Shown: positions 1 to 8,278 of the stretch, one piece after another
Layout of the letters: each line of letters starts with the position of its first letter
Numbering within the stretch: the first letter of the stretch is position 1
Source of the DNA: Selenomonadales bacterium
GTDB lineage: Bacteria > Bacillota > Clostridia > Christensenellales > QALW01
Assembly: GCA_003150515.1 (NCBI GenBank)
Contig: QALW01000028.1
Location: 1-43,515 of the forward strand
Reading direction: 5' to 3'
DNA length: 43,515 bases
Program-made: the position numbers and the translations under genes
The notes under the pieces: model-generated
Told to the model about the DNA's origin: nothing
Databases searched by the model: none
The model's input: only the letters and a program-made list of their open reading frames with translations

Positions 1-11
1 GGGTGGGGGTG

Positions 12-150
12 GAGGGCGGCTGCGGCCGGCAGGCCGCGGTCGCTTAAGCGGCGCCGGCTTTTTGCGCTGAAAAAGCGCAGAAAGCCGGCCTGCGCATTAT
101 ATGCGCAGGCGCCGGGCCGGCAAAACCGGTCCGGCGCGCCGCCCGCCCTC
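12..150. repeat. Degenerate GC-rich multi-hairpin element (E1)
   Basis: A GC-rich block of adjacent hairpins lies beyond the 3' end of the AraC-type gene. Short outer arms (GAGGGCGG at 12-19 and its complement at 143-150) enclose four hairpins: 22-37 (6 bp, loop GGCA), 53-89 (9 bp with a nested inner hairpin), 90-108 (8 bp) and 111-135 (10 positions, one G/T mismatch). The outer stem is short and the arms carry mismatches, so it looks like a worn relative of the cloverleaf elements further along. The left boundary is uncertain because the window starts here. Confidence 0.6.
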
Positions 151-198
151 TGTTTCAGATAAATTAATTCCCTTTAATCTTAACCCGGCCAATATGTC

Positions 199-1074
199 TC
201 ATCTAAGACCAAAATCCTCATTTTTATAACTGCCGGCTTTATCCTCGCGCGCTGAACGTCCCATATATTTTTTATAAAGCCGGCTTAAATAATGCTGATT
301 TTCAAAACCAGTCTGCTCCCCCGCTTCCTTAAGGCTGATGCCCCTGTCCTGCATAAGTTCCCTAACCTTGCCCAGCTTAGCGGTATTTATATATTCTATA
401 ATGGTTTTGCCCGTATAGGTTTTAAAAATTTTCCCCAGGTATCCGGCGCTTATGCCCACGTGTCCGGATAGATCTTCTATTGATATGCGCTCGTCAATAT
501 GCACTGATATGTAATTAACCGCTCTGCGGAAATACATTGATGTGCCGTCCCCTATAACGCCTGCGCTCTGAACTGCGCTTTTTTCTGTAAGCGCGGCAAG
601 CAAAAGCATAAAAAAGCCCGTGCATTCGATATCCCTGCCTGCCCGCAGGCTTATGCGCGCCTGTATTAATTTTTCAAACAGTCCCAGAATGTCCGCGTCT
701 TCCTTAACATACATACTATCGGGCAAAATTATATATTTATTTCTCTCAGGCCCGTCCAGGAGCCAGTTTTTAATCTCGTCCGAATCGCATTTGCTGCAAT
801 TGTATTTTACGCGCACCCCCACGGCCCAATGCCTGTGCAAAGGCTCGCGGCTAAAACACCTTTCCCCCTCCTTGCGCAAATGCGTCCCTATCGTGCCCGG
901 CGTTCTTGCCTGCGAATATCCGCCCTCTCTCAGCACGTTAATTCCGCCCCGTTCTATATAACTGAGCTCAATATAATCCTCCTGAGGCATAAAGGATAAA
1001 TCATAGTGCCGGGTTTCATATGTATGCGCAAAAAGGATTTCGGCCTGTGATTTTAATTCTATTATATAATACAT
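199..1074 (-). CDS. AraC-family transcriptional regulator
   Basis: The 291-residue protein has the usual AraC layout: an N-terminal sensing region (about residues 1-170, no strong motif visible) and a C-terminal double helix-turn-helix (about 185-280), with the first helix pair around IEDLSGHVGISAGYLGKIFK and the second around SLKEAGEQTGFENQHYLSRL. An AGGAGG lies just before the ATG. The gene is divergent from the glycyl radical enzyme operon, with about 120 bp between the starts, so it is the obvious candidate to activate that operon in response to its substrate. The ligand cannot be told from sequence. The family call is secure; the target is inferred from position. Confidence 0.9.
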   Translation of the reverse strand: MYYIIELKSQAEILFAHTYETRHYDLSFMPQEDYIELSYIERGGINVLREGGYSQARTPGTIGTHLRKEGERCFSREPLHRHWAVGVRVKYNCSKCDSDEIKNWLLDGPERNKYIILPDSMYVKEDADILGLFEKLIQARISLRAGRDIECTGFFMLLLAALTEKSAVQSAGVIGDGTSMYFRRAVNYISVHIDERISIEDLSGHVGISAGYLGKIFKTYTGKTIIEYINTAKLGKVRELMQDRGISLKEAGEQTGFENQHYLSRLYKKYMGRSAREDKAGSYKNEDFGLR

Positions 1075-1100
1075 TATCTATTTCCTCCTCTTAAAATTAT

Positions 1101-1120
1101 ATTGCAATAGTGCATATTTT
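1101..1120 (+). promoter_or_regulatory. Candidate AraC-type operator upstream of the glycyl radical enzyme
   Basis: The motif CAATAGTGCATATTTT lies between the divergent AraC gene and the enzyme. A close relative, CAATGTGCATTT, recurs at 4218-4229 before the alcohol dehydrogenase. Shared wording in front of two genes of one cluster suggests one regulator acts on both. This is inferred from two copies only. Confidence 0.35.
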
Positions 1121-1161
1121 TCAATATAGTTTATATACTTTTTTCATCAACGGCTATACAA

Positions 1162-1167
1162 TATAAT
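1162..1167 (+). promoter_or_regulatory. Candidate -10 box of the glycyl radical enzyme promoter
   Basis: A perfect TATAAT stands 30 bp before the ATG at 1198. The hexamer 17 bp upstream of it is a T-run with no real resemblance to TTGACA. A good -10 with a poor -35 is typical of activator-dependent promoters, which fits control by the divergent AraC protein. Confidence 0.45.
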
Positions 1168-1197
1168 CAGATTAAAAAGCTTTCAGGAGGCATAGAT

Positions 1198-3306
1198 ATG
1201 GAATATTTTGTTGCTCTTAAGCAGGAAGTAGACGCCATGCCCGAAGGACAGCCCAATATGAGAACGCTCTTAATGGCCAAAGGTTACAGAAAAGGCTATG
1301 ATTTGCCCGTAACCACGGCGCGCGCGCTGGCCTTTAAGGAATTGCTCTCCTTTCCTAAACACATCTATAAAAACGACCTTATTGCCGGCTCTCTGCGCGG
1401 CATCTTCGCCCCCCAGGCAGAGCAGGCTCAGCTTGATTACTGCCAGGGCATAATAAACAGCTACGGCTCAAACTATTTCGTTACCAACGCGGACCATTTC
1501 GCGCCTGACTATGAAAGGCTCCTGATATCAGGGGTGCCCGGAATGCTGGAGGAAATTGAACTCTCTCTTATAAAGCATCAGGGCGAGCAAAAAAAAGAAA
1601 TCAATCTTACCGCCATGCGCACATGCCTTACAGCTTTTAAAGATTATATTCTGGATTATGCGCGGGCCGCGCGCGAAAACGGGCAAATGCAGATCGCGGA
1701 AAACTGCAGTTTTATCGCGTCCAATCCTCCGCAAAGCTTTAATCAGGCCCTCCAGCTTGTATGGCTGCTCCATTCAGCCTTCGTTCTGGAAGGGCGCTAC
1801 GCTATGGCTCTGGGCCGAATAGACCAATATCTCTATCCTTATTTTGAAAGGGATATCGCCAGCGGCAGCCTGAACGAGCAAAAAGCCGTTCTATTGCTGG
1901 CCAGCGTATTTTATAAAATAAAGGAATGCAGATATTTCGGCGCGGACGATGTGGTCAATATCTGCATAGCCGGTCTTCGTCCGGACGGCTCGGGCGGCGT
2001 CAACCGCCTCAGCCACTGCGTGCTGGAGGCTGTAAAACTATGCAATATTCCCGGCCCTAATCTTTCAGCGCGCATTTATCCAGAAATTCCCGACGATTTT
2101 TTAGACCATTGCCTTCAGGTGATTGGCACAGGCCTCGGCTATCCGGCTTTGATGAACGATGAAATAAATATCCCCGCCCTGCAAAGATACGGCTATGCTC
2201 TGGAGGACTGCCGCAATTACTGCATGGTGGGCTGCATTGAAAATTTTATACCCGGAAAGCAGCCGCCCTGGACGGACGGGCGGTACAACGCGCCGCGCTG
2301 CATTGAATTTGCGCTTAATCAGGGCCGTTCCTTTCAGAACGGAATTCAATATGGAACGGAAACGCCCCCGGCGGAGGAAATAAAGGATATGAACGCCTTT
2401 ATGGAAGCGCTTAAAACCCAAATGAAATTCGCCGCATCCGAATATATGATGAGATTTCTTACCGAAAACAACCGTTACAACAGGGACAATTACACCCAGC
2501 CCTTTTTAAGCTGCTTCTGTTACGACTGCATTGGCCGCGGCCTGGATATAAATCAGGGCGGAGCCTTTTATCCCTCAGCGCACGGCGCGGCCTGCATGGG
2601 AGTAGGCACGGTAGCCGATTCCCTGGCCGCAATAGAATGGGCGGTCTTTGATAAAAAGCTGCTGAGCCTGCCTCAGCTCAGAGACGCGCTGAAAGGCAAT
2701 TTTCAAAACAATGAAAACCTGCGTCTCCAACTCTTAAGCGCGCCTAAATACGGAAACAATCTCGAATACGCAGATAAATATGCGCGCTGGTATGTTATCT
2801 TTACCTCCGAATTATTCAGCCGATATCATACGCCCGACGGCGGCGCCGTATATACTGCCATGGCGGCCAACGTGCAGAATATCAACGCCGGCTGGGAAAT
2901 AGGCGCCACTCCCGACGGCCGAAAGAGCGGCGAGCCCATAAGCGACGCGGCCTCTCCCATGCACGGCATGGACAAAAACGGGCCTACGGCGGTTATAAAT
3001 TCCATTTCCAAGCCCGACTATACCCTTGTCGGAACAGGCTCGGTTATAAATCAGAAATACAGCCCGGATATTTTCGCCAGCGATAACAAGCGCGCCAAGC
3101 TGCTGGCTCTTATAAAAACCTATTTTAAAAAGGGCGGCCAGGAGCTTCAGATTAATTCAGTATCCAGGGAAATATTGGCCGACGCTATGGAGCATCCCGA
3201 AAAATATCCCAGTTTAGTCGTTAGGGTATCGGGCTTCAGCGCATATTATATTACCCTGGGTAGAGACGTCCAGGAGGATATTTTAAAAAGGACTGAGCAT
3301 CTTTGA
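1198..3306 (+). CDS. Glycyl radical enzyme (pyruvate formate-lyase/dehydratase superfamily)
   Basis: Anaerobic radical enzyme of 702 residues. The catalytic cysteine loop is NYCMVGCIE, giving Cys346 and Glu348. This Gly-Cys-x-Glu form is that of the dehydratase, C-N and C-S lyase branches, not the Cys-Cys of true pyruvate formate-lyase. The C-terminal glycyl loop is RVSGFSAYY, with Gly679 as the radical site 24 residues from the end. The protein is shorter than the roughly 790-850 residues usual for characterised dehydratases. The start follows CAGGAGG. The gene overlaps its activase by 4 bp, and an alcohol dehydrogenase follows, so the product may be an aldehyde or ketone that is then reduced, or the substrate a polyol. 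The substrate cannot be assigned from sequence. Confidence 0.9.
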   Translation: MEYFVALKQEVDAMPEGQPNMRTLLMAKGYRKGYDLPVTTARALAFKELLSFPKHIYKNDLIAGSLRGIFAPQAEQAQLDYCQGIINSYGSNYFVTNADHFAPDYERLLISGVPGMLEEIELSLIKHQGEQKKEINLTAMRTCLTAFKDYILDYARAARENGQMQIAENCSFIASNPPQSFNQALQLVWLLHSAFVLEGRYAMALGRIDQYLYPYFERDIASGSLNEQKAVLLLASVFYKIKECRYFGADDVVNICIAGLRPDGSGGVNRLSHCVLEAVKLCNIPGPNLSARIYPEIPDDFLDHCLQVIGTGLGYPALMNDEINIPALQRYGYALEDCRNYCMVGCIENFIPGKQPPWTDGRYNAPRCIEFALNQGRSFQNGIQYGTETPPAEEIKDMNAFMEALKTQMKFAASEYMMRFLTENNRYNRDNYTQPFLSCFCYDCIGRGLDINQGGAFYPSAHGAACMGVGTVADSLAAIEWAVFDKKLLSLPQLRDALKGNFQNNENLRLQLLSAPKYGNNLEYADKYARWYVIFTSELFSRYHTPDGGAVYTAMAANVQNINAGWEIGATPDGRKSGEPISDAASPMHGMDKNGPTAVINSISKPDYTLVGTGSVINQKYSPDIFASDNKRAKLLALIKTYFKKGGQELQINSVSREILADAMEHPEKYPSLVVRVSGFSAYYITLGRDVQEDILKRTEHL

Positions 3307-4202
3307 AAAATAAGGCGTTAATAAGCGATATTCAGCATTTTTCCCTGGGGGACGGGCCGGGCATACGCACAACGGTATTTTTTAAAGGCTGCAATCTTTC
3401 CTGCCTATGGTGCCATAATCCCGAGAGCATTTCCTCCGGGCCCGAACTGCTCTTTTTTGAGCGCCTGTGCAGCAGATGTTCACGCTGCGCTTTAATCTGC
3501 CCATGCCATCAAATAGTTGAAGGCAGACATCTTTTCCGCCGTGAAAAATGCGTGTCCTGCGGCAAATGCGCGCAATTCTGCCCTTCGGGCGCATTAAAAT
3601 TATATGGAAAAAGCATGAGCGCGGAAGATATAATGGAGGAAATATTGCAGGACGAGGAATTCTACTTCCAGTCGGGCGGCGGAGTTACCCTTTCGGGAGG
3701 CGAGCCTTTGCTCCAGGCCGAATTCTGCGCCCTGCTGGCCCAGGAATGCCAAAAACGCGGTATACCTGTTATAATAGATACCGCCGGAAGCTTAAGCTAT
3801 GCTCAGTTTGAAAAGGTTCTCCCCTTTATAACCGGAGTTTATTTGGATCTTAAGGGAGACTCTTCTCAAAAAATGCTGGAACAGACGGGCGCAAAGCTTG
3901 AGCTGATTCTGGATAATTTAAGCCGGCTGATCAAGGATAAAATAGACGTTACCGTCCGCATACCCGTCATTCCCGGATATAACGACACCCCTCAAAGCGC
4001 CGTTAAGTCGGCGCAATATATTAAGGCATACGGCCCGGCGCCGGTCAATCTCATTCCCTTTCACAGGCTGGGCAGCCAGAAATATGCCGCTATGGGAACT
4101 AATTATGCTTATTCTCAAATTCCCCCTTTGGCCCCGGACAGGCTTGAACAACTGCTGAAAATTTATACAAACGCCGGCCTGGAAGCGGAAATTATGAAAT
4201 AA
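3303..4202 (+). CDS. Glycyl radical enzyme activase (radical SAM)
   Basis: Activating enzyme of 299 residues that installs the glycyl radical on the upstream enzyme using S-adenosylmethionine. The N-terminus has the activase signature GDGPGIRTTVFFKGC followed by the radical SAM cluster motif Cys30-x3-Cys34-x2-Cys37. Two ferredoxin-type 4Fe-4S motifs are inserted after it (Cys56, 59, 62, 66 and Cys83, 86, 89, 93), as in activases of the dehydratase type; pyruvate formate-lyase activase lacks them. A GGEP motif follows. Translation starts at a TTG that overlaps the upstream TGA stop (TTGA), with AAAAAGGA before it, so the two proteins should be translationally coupled. Confidence 0.92.
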   Translation: MKNKALISDIQHFSLGDGPGIRTTVFFKGCNLSCLWCHNPESISSGPELLFFERLCSRCSRCALICPCHQIVEGRHLFRREKCVSCGKCAQFCPSGALKLYGKSMSAEDIMEEILQDEEFYFQSGGGVTLSGGEPLLQAEFCALLAQECQKRGIPVIIDTAGSLSYAQFEKVLPFITGVYLDLKGDSSQKMLEQTGAKLELILDNLSRLIKDKIDVTVRIPVIPGYNDTPQSAVKSAQYIKAYGPAPVNLIPFHRLGSQKYAAMGTNYAYSQIPPLAPDRLEQLLKIYTNAGLEAEIMK

Positions 4203-4246
4203 AGCCTAATATGCTCCAATGTGCATTTAAGCATATAATTAAATAC

Positions 4247-4252
4247 TATAAT
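4247..4252 (+). promoter_or_regulatory. Possible -10 box before the alcohol dehydrogenase
   Basis: TATAAT lies 30 bp before the ATG at 4282, downstream of the CAATGTGCAT motif shared with the enzyme promoter. No convincing -35 is present. It may allow separate AraC-dependent transcription of the dehydrogenase, or simply lie inside a three-gene transcript. Confidence 0.35.
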
Positions 4253-4281
4253 ACATAAAGCATTTGAAAGGAAGGATTTTT

Positions 4282-5379
4282 ATGAAAACAGGAAAAGCTG
4301 CAATTTTAACGGCTGTGGACACGCCTTTTGAGATCAGGGAATACCCCATCACCCCGCCTCAGCCGGGAATGGCTCTGCTTAAAATGGAAGCCAGCGGCAT
4401 ATGCGGAACGGATATACATATATATCACGGCAAGATACCTATGGAGCTTCCCAAAATGATAGGACACGAATTTATTGGACGGATTGAACAGATTTCCCCC
4501 GAAGATTCAGAAAAATACGGCCTCTCCATCGGGGACAGCGCCATAGTGGACATCGCCTGTCCCTGCGGGGAATGCCCTCTCTGCCTGGAAGGAGACGACG
4601 CCAACTGCATTAATATGGGAGTGACCAACGGCGGAAATCCCGAAAACGCGCCTCACTTCTTCGGAGGTTACGGCCAATACAGCTATGCCCCCATTAAAAA
4701 TCTGATTAAGCTTCCTAAGGAGCTGGACGCAGTAATGGCCGGCGTTTACGCCTGCGCCGGGCCGACGGTAATCCATGCGTTCGAACTGGCCAAAAGAGCC
4801 AACTGCCAGCTGAATAAGGCTAAAATAGCCGTTGTGCAGGGATTAGGCCCCGTGGGAACTTTTGCCGTGCTTTATATGGCTAAATTGGGCATAAAGCATA
4901 TAATCGCTTTAACCACCGGCAGCAACAAGCAGCGGGAAGAACTAGCGCTCAAGCTGGGAGCTCACGAGATAATCAATCTGGACGAGATAAGCCAGGAGCA
5001 GCTTCTGGCGCATATTAAGGATATAAGCGGCGGCCTGGGCGCAGATTTGGTTTTTGAGGCTTCGGGCAGCATACGCGCCGTCCCCGCGGGCATGGAAATG
5101 CTGCGCAACAGAGGCGTATATCTCATACCCGGGCAATATTCCAACAGCGGCAAGGCGGAAATTTCTCCTCAGCTTATTACGTTTAACGCCCTGCATATGA
5201 TAGGCTCCTCTCAATATTCTCTCTCGGACGTGGAGACATACCTTTCATTCCTGCATAATAACCCGGATATGCATAAAACCATAGCCTCTCTGGCAAGCTG
5301 CTACAAGCTGGAGGATATAAACAAAGCCTTTGAAGACGCTATGGCGGGCCGAAACATAAAAACAATGCTTATCGGATAG
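4282..5379 (+). CDS. Zinc-dependent medium-chain alcohol/polyol dehydrogenase
   Basis: NAD(P)-dependent oxidoreductase of the medium-chain family (365 residues), of the threonine/sorbitol dehydrogenase type. Visible are the catalytic zinc ligands in GICGTD and GHE, the four-cysteine structural zinc lobe CPCGECPLCLEGDDANC, and a Rossmann nucleotide loop GLGPVG in the middle. An upstream TTG at 4264 is in frame, but it overlaps the Shine-Dalgarno GAAAGGAAGG that serves the ATG at 4282, so the ATG is used. The gene begins 79 bp after the activase stop and may act on the substrate or product of the glycyl radical enzyme. The family is clear; the substrate is not. Confidence 0.88.
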   Translation: MKTGKAAILTAVDTPFEIREYPITPPQPGMALLKMEASGICGTDIHIYHGKIPMELPKMIGHEFIGRIEQISPEDSEKYGLSIGDSAIVDIACPCGECPLCLEGDDANCINMGVTNGGNPENAPHFFGGYGQYSYAPIKNLIKLPKELDAVMAGVYACAGPTVIHAFELAKRANCQLNKAKIAVVQGLGPVGTFAVLYMAKLGIKHIIALTTGSNKQREELALKLGAHEIINLDEISQEQLLAHIKDISGGLGADLVFEASGSIRAVPAGMEMLRNRGVYLIPGQYSNSGKAEISPQLITFNALHMIGSSQYSLSDVETYLSFLHNNPDMHKTIASLASCYKLEDINKAFEDAMAGRNIKTMLIG

Positions 5380-5408
5380 ATTTCAGACCGTCTGTTTATA
5401 CCAAGCGC

Positions 5409-5551
5409 TTTCATCCGCGCAGGGAGGGGCTAAGGGCCCGGGGGCGGCGTTTGGCAGGCTAAAGCCTGCGGGGCCGAGCTTTGCTCGGCCTGCGGCCGAA
5501 GGCCGCCAAACGCCGCCCCCGGGCCCTTAGCCCCTCCCTGCGCGGATGAAA
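5409..5551. repeat. Perfect cloverleaf inverted-repeat element (E2)
   Basis: The element begins 29 bp after the alcohol dehydrogenase stop. A perfect 45-bp stem (5409-5453 with 5507-5551) encloses three perfect hairpins side by side: 5454-5469 (6 bp, loop TAAA), 5472-5490 (8 bp, loop TTT) and 5492-5506 (6 bp, loop GAA). Only three bases in the whole junction are unpaired. The inner end of the stem reads GGGGGCGGCGTTTG, identical over 14 bases to E4. The outer stem sequence is not shared with other copies. There is no T-run after the stem, so it is not an ordinary terminator. No protein is encoded. Confidence 0.93.
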
Positions 5552-5582
5552 TTTTCCTCTCCGTTAAAAAACAAGCCGCTAA

Positions 5583-5611
5583 TTGTGCGCTTTAAAGTAT
5601 TGTGCTATAAT
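5583..5611 (+). promoter_or_regulatory. Possible promoter of the Lnt-like gene
   Basis: TATAAT at 5606-5611 with TTGTGC 17 bp upstream (5583-5588). The -10 is perfect and the -35 matches only at its TTG. It lies 42 bp before the ATG at 5653 and downstream of element E2. Confidence 0.4.
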
Positions 5612-5652
5612 ATTAATATCTTTATAATCTTGAACGGCTGGGGAAGCAGAAA

Positions 5653-7263
5653 ATGAATTTATTTAAACCCCGCTCATATTTTTCTTTCAGAGAGCTTTCG
5701 AGCGGACGCTGTTTTTTATACTGCCTGATTTCAGGAGCGTCAACAGGTCTCTGCGTCTCTGCGCAGCAGGTTTGGTTTTTATGCTTTCTGACTCTTATTC
5801 CGTTTATATATATAATGCTTTGCGTAAAACATTCAGCCCGCAGGCAATTTTTTTGCTCCCTCGGATTTTTTGCAGCCTATTATACGCCTGTGCTGCTATG
5901 GCTTTACACTCTTACGCGAGTGCTTTCGGACGATGTTTCCCCCATAATCGCTTTCCTTATAATGACGCTTGCGCTTATTTTGATTCTATTGGTGCTCTGC
6001 ACTCTTTCCTCTCTTTGCCTGCTGCCTTTAAAATGGCTGGCCCGCCCCTCCTTTTCAGGATTATTTATTTTTGCCTCCCTTTTTATTCTTGGAGAAATCA
6101 TACCCGAATATATGGGCGAATTATCCTTCCCCTGGATACGCCTTAGCAATGCTGCGGCGGCGTGCACGCCTTTTATTCAATCCGCTTCTCTTTTCGGAAG
6201 CCTTTTTATCAGCCTGATAATATTATCAGCTTCGGGCTTTATAACCCTCGCTTTATATAATCTTCCGCGCAAAAAGCGCGGAGCGGCCATATACGCTCTG
6301 GCCGCTTTGACTATTATTTCCGCCAATCTGCTTTACGGCGCTTTAGCTCATATTCCTCAGACCTCCTCCAAAACAGAAGTATTATTAGTGCAGGGCAATT
6401 ATTCGGATTCTAAAAAATGGCGGGAGGATCTTAATTCAACATACGAACGCTATAAAACCTTAACTCTAAACGGACTGAACGCCCAAACGCGCATAGTGGT
6501 ATGGCCCGAAACAGCCATAACCACAATCCTGGACGAACAGCCCTGGCTGAAGGACAGCCTTAAAGATTTAGCAACTCAAAACAACATCACGATAATTACG
6601 GGCGCTTTTGATTCCCAGTTGAGCCCGGACGGGCAAAAAGAAATCTATAACGCTCTATACGTCATAACTCCGGACGGAAATATAAGCGAACCTTATTACA
6701 AACAAGCGCTTGTTCCCGTAGGGGAATTTATTCCCTTTGAAAAAGCGGTTGCGCTCATTCTGCCCTGGCTCAGCGAACTGCGGGCTCTGGAGGGCACATA
6801 TTTTCCCGCCTCTTTCGGCTCTGAAAATATGCTCTTTGATACGCCCGACGGAAAAATAAGCGGCATAATCTGCTATGAATCCATAATTCCGCATATAGCG
6901 CGGGAGCAATCCGCAATGGGCAGCGAGCTGCTGGTTATGATAACCAACGATTCCTGGTTCGGCACATCCGCCGCCCTCACTCAGCATTTAGCTCACGCGC
7001 AGATGCGCGCCGTTGAAAATGGAAAATATCTACTGCGCGCCGGCAACACAGGCATTACCGCAATAATTTCCCCGTCCGGCGAGATTATTTCCAGGCTGCA
7101 AACAGATACGGCCGGCTCGCTTAACGGGACGGTGAGCATGATTTCTGAGCGCACTCTTTATTCCCGCATAGGAGATTTAATCCTTCTGCCCGGCCTGCTT
7201 TTTACTCTATATGCGGCCGCTTGCAGCATATATGAACATATAAAATTCAAAAAAACGCAATAG
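5653..7263 (+). CDS. lnt: Apolipoprotein N-acyltransferase (Lnt-like)
   Basis: Integral membrane enzyme of 536 residues. Family members transfer an acyl chain from phospholipid to the N-terminal cysteine of diacylglyceryl-lipoproteins. The first 230 or so residues hold about six or seven hydrophobic segments. The periplasm-facing nitrilase domain carries the catalytic triad Glu286 (VWPETA), Lys350 (YYKQALVPVGEF) and Cys407 (GIICYES). A last membrane helix closes the protein. Length and layout match the family (E. coli Lnt is 512 residues). GGGAAG precedes the ATG. Lnt is classically Gram-negative and actinobacterial; many Firmicutes use other systems, so its presence here deserves a check. 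A secreted or membrane-bound amidase of unusual architecture is the only alternative. Confidence 0.87.
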   Translation: MNLFKPRSYFSFRELSSGRCFLYCLISGASTGLCVSAQQVWFLCFLTLIPFIYIMLCVKHSARRQFFCSLGFFAAYYTPVLLWLYTLTRVLSDDVSPIIAFLIMTLALILILLVLCTLSSLCLLPLKWLARPSFSGLFIFASLFILGEIIPEYMGELSFPWIRLSNAAAACTPFIQSASLFGSLFISLIILSASGFITLALYNLPRKKRGAAIYALAALTIISANLLYGALAHIPQTSSKTEVLLVQGNYSDSKKWREDLNSTYERYKTLTLNGLNAQTRIVVWPETAITTILDEQPWLKDSLKDLATQNNITIITGAFDSQLSPDGQKEIYNALYVITPDGNISEPYYKQALVPVGEFIPFEKAVALILPWLSELRALEGTYFPASFGSENMLFDTPDGKISGIICYESIIPHIAREQSAMGSELLVMITNDSWFGTSAALTQHLAHAQMRAVENGKYLLRAGNTGITAIISPSGEIISRLQTDTAGSLNGTVSMISERTLYSRIGDLILLPGLLFTLYAAACSIYEHIKFKKTQ

Positions 7264-7387
7264 TTCTGAAATGCTTGCCGGGAAAATTCGCTTTATTTTT
7301 CACAGATATTCTGGTATACTATTACAGTAGCTTTTTAAGGGCGAAATAATTTCCCCTTTTACACTACATAATAAAGGACGTTTTCAG

Positions 7388-8260
7388 ATGCTTCATATAA
7401 TAGCCAATCCGCTCTCGGGCGGAGGAAAGGGAAAAGAAACAGCCGTTCTTATTGAAAATGAGTTAAATCGAAGAAAGATTCTTCATATATTGGAATATAC
7501 TCAATACCGCGGACACGCTCTTGAACTGGCGCGCAGGGCCGCGCTTTCAGACGCGGAGGCCATAGTGGCTCTGGGCGGAGACGGCACCTTTTTCGAAGTG
7601 CTTAACGGTATGGCCGGAATTGATAAGCCGCTTGGACTTATAAGCGCAGGAAGAGGGAATGATTTTATCCGCTCGGCGGCAATTTCCCCCGAGCCCATTA
7701 AGGCTCTGGAGACCATTCTTTCAGGCAATACCCGCAGAATAGACTGCATAAACATTAACGGCACCCGCTGCCTGAACGTCGCCGGGACCGGTTTGGACGT
7801 GGATATTCTTATGCGCGCCAATAAATACAAGGCCCGGCTCAAGGGCGGATTTTCCTACTATCTGGCGCTTATAGTCTCCCTTATGGTATTCCCTTTCAGG
7901 CGTTTTGCTTTTATCCCGGACGATGGCGAAAAACGCGTCGAGGAGGGGCTCATGGTATCCCTGGCTAACGGCAGAAGCTGCGGCGGAGGCCTCAAGGTAG
8001 CGCCCGAGGCCGCTTTGGACGACCAATACATAGATTTTGTAATTATAAAAAAATGCTCCCGCATAAAGCTGCCCTTTCTGTTTATCAGATTCCTGAAAGG
8101 CCGGCTGCTGGAACTGAAAAACGTCGAACTGCACCGCTGCAAGAAAATCCAATTAAGCGTAGAGCCCGCGCTGCCGGTAAACGTAGACGGAGAACTTCTG
8201 GACGCGCTGCCCCTGGAGGCTCAAATCATCCCCCAGGCAATAACTATTTTCACCCCATAA
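7388..8260 (+). CDS. Diacylglycerol kinase-family lipid kinase (DagK/YegS type)
   Basis: Soluble or peripheral lipid kinase of 290 residues. It opens with IANPLSGGGKGKETA, then the nucleotide-binding GGDGT in VALGGDGTFFEVLNGM and SAGRGNDF, the three hallmarks of the DAGK catalytic domain. The C-terminal half is the beta-rich lipid-binding lobe, with VDGE near the end. In Firmicutes such proteins return diacylglycerol to phospholipid synthesis; some homologues act on other lipids. AAAGGA precedes the ATG. The next gene begins 18 bp downstream, so they are probably cotranscribed. Confidence 0.88.
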   Translation: MLHIIANPLSGGGKGKETAVLIENELNRRKILHILEYTQYRGHALELARRAALSDAEAIVALGGDGTFFEVLNGMAGIDKPLGLISAGRGNDFIRSAAISPEPIKALETILSGNTRRIDCININGTRCLNVAGTGLDVDILMRANKYKARLKGGFSYYLALIVSLMVFPFRRFAFIPDDGEKRVEEGLMVSLANGRSCGGGLKVAPEAALDDQYIDFVIIKKCSRIKLPFLFIRFLKGRLLELKNVELHRCKKIQLSVEPALPVNVDGELLDALPLEAQIIPQAITIFTP

Positions 8261-8278
8261 CGGAGGCCGGCAAAGAAA

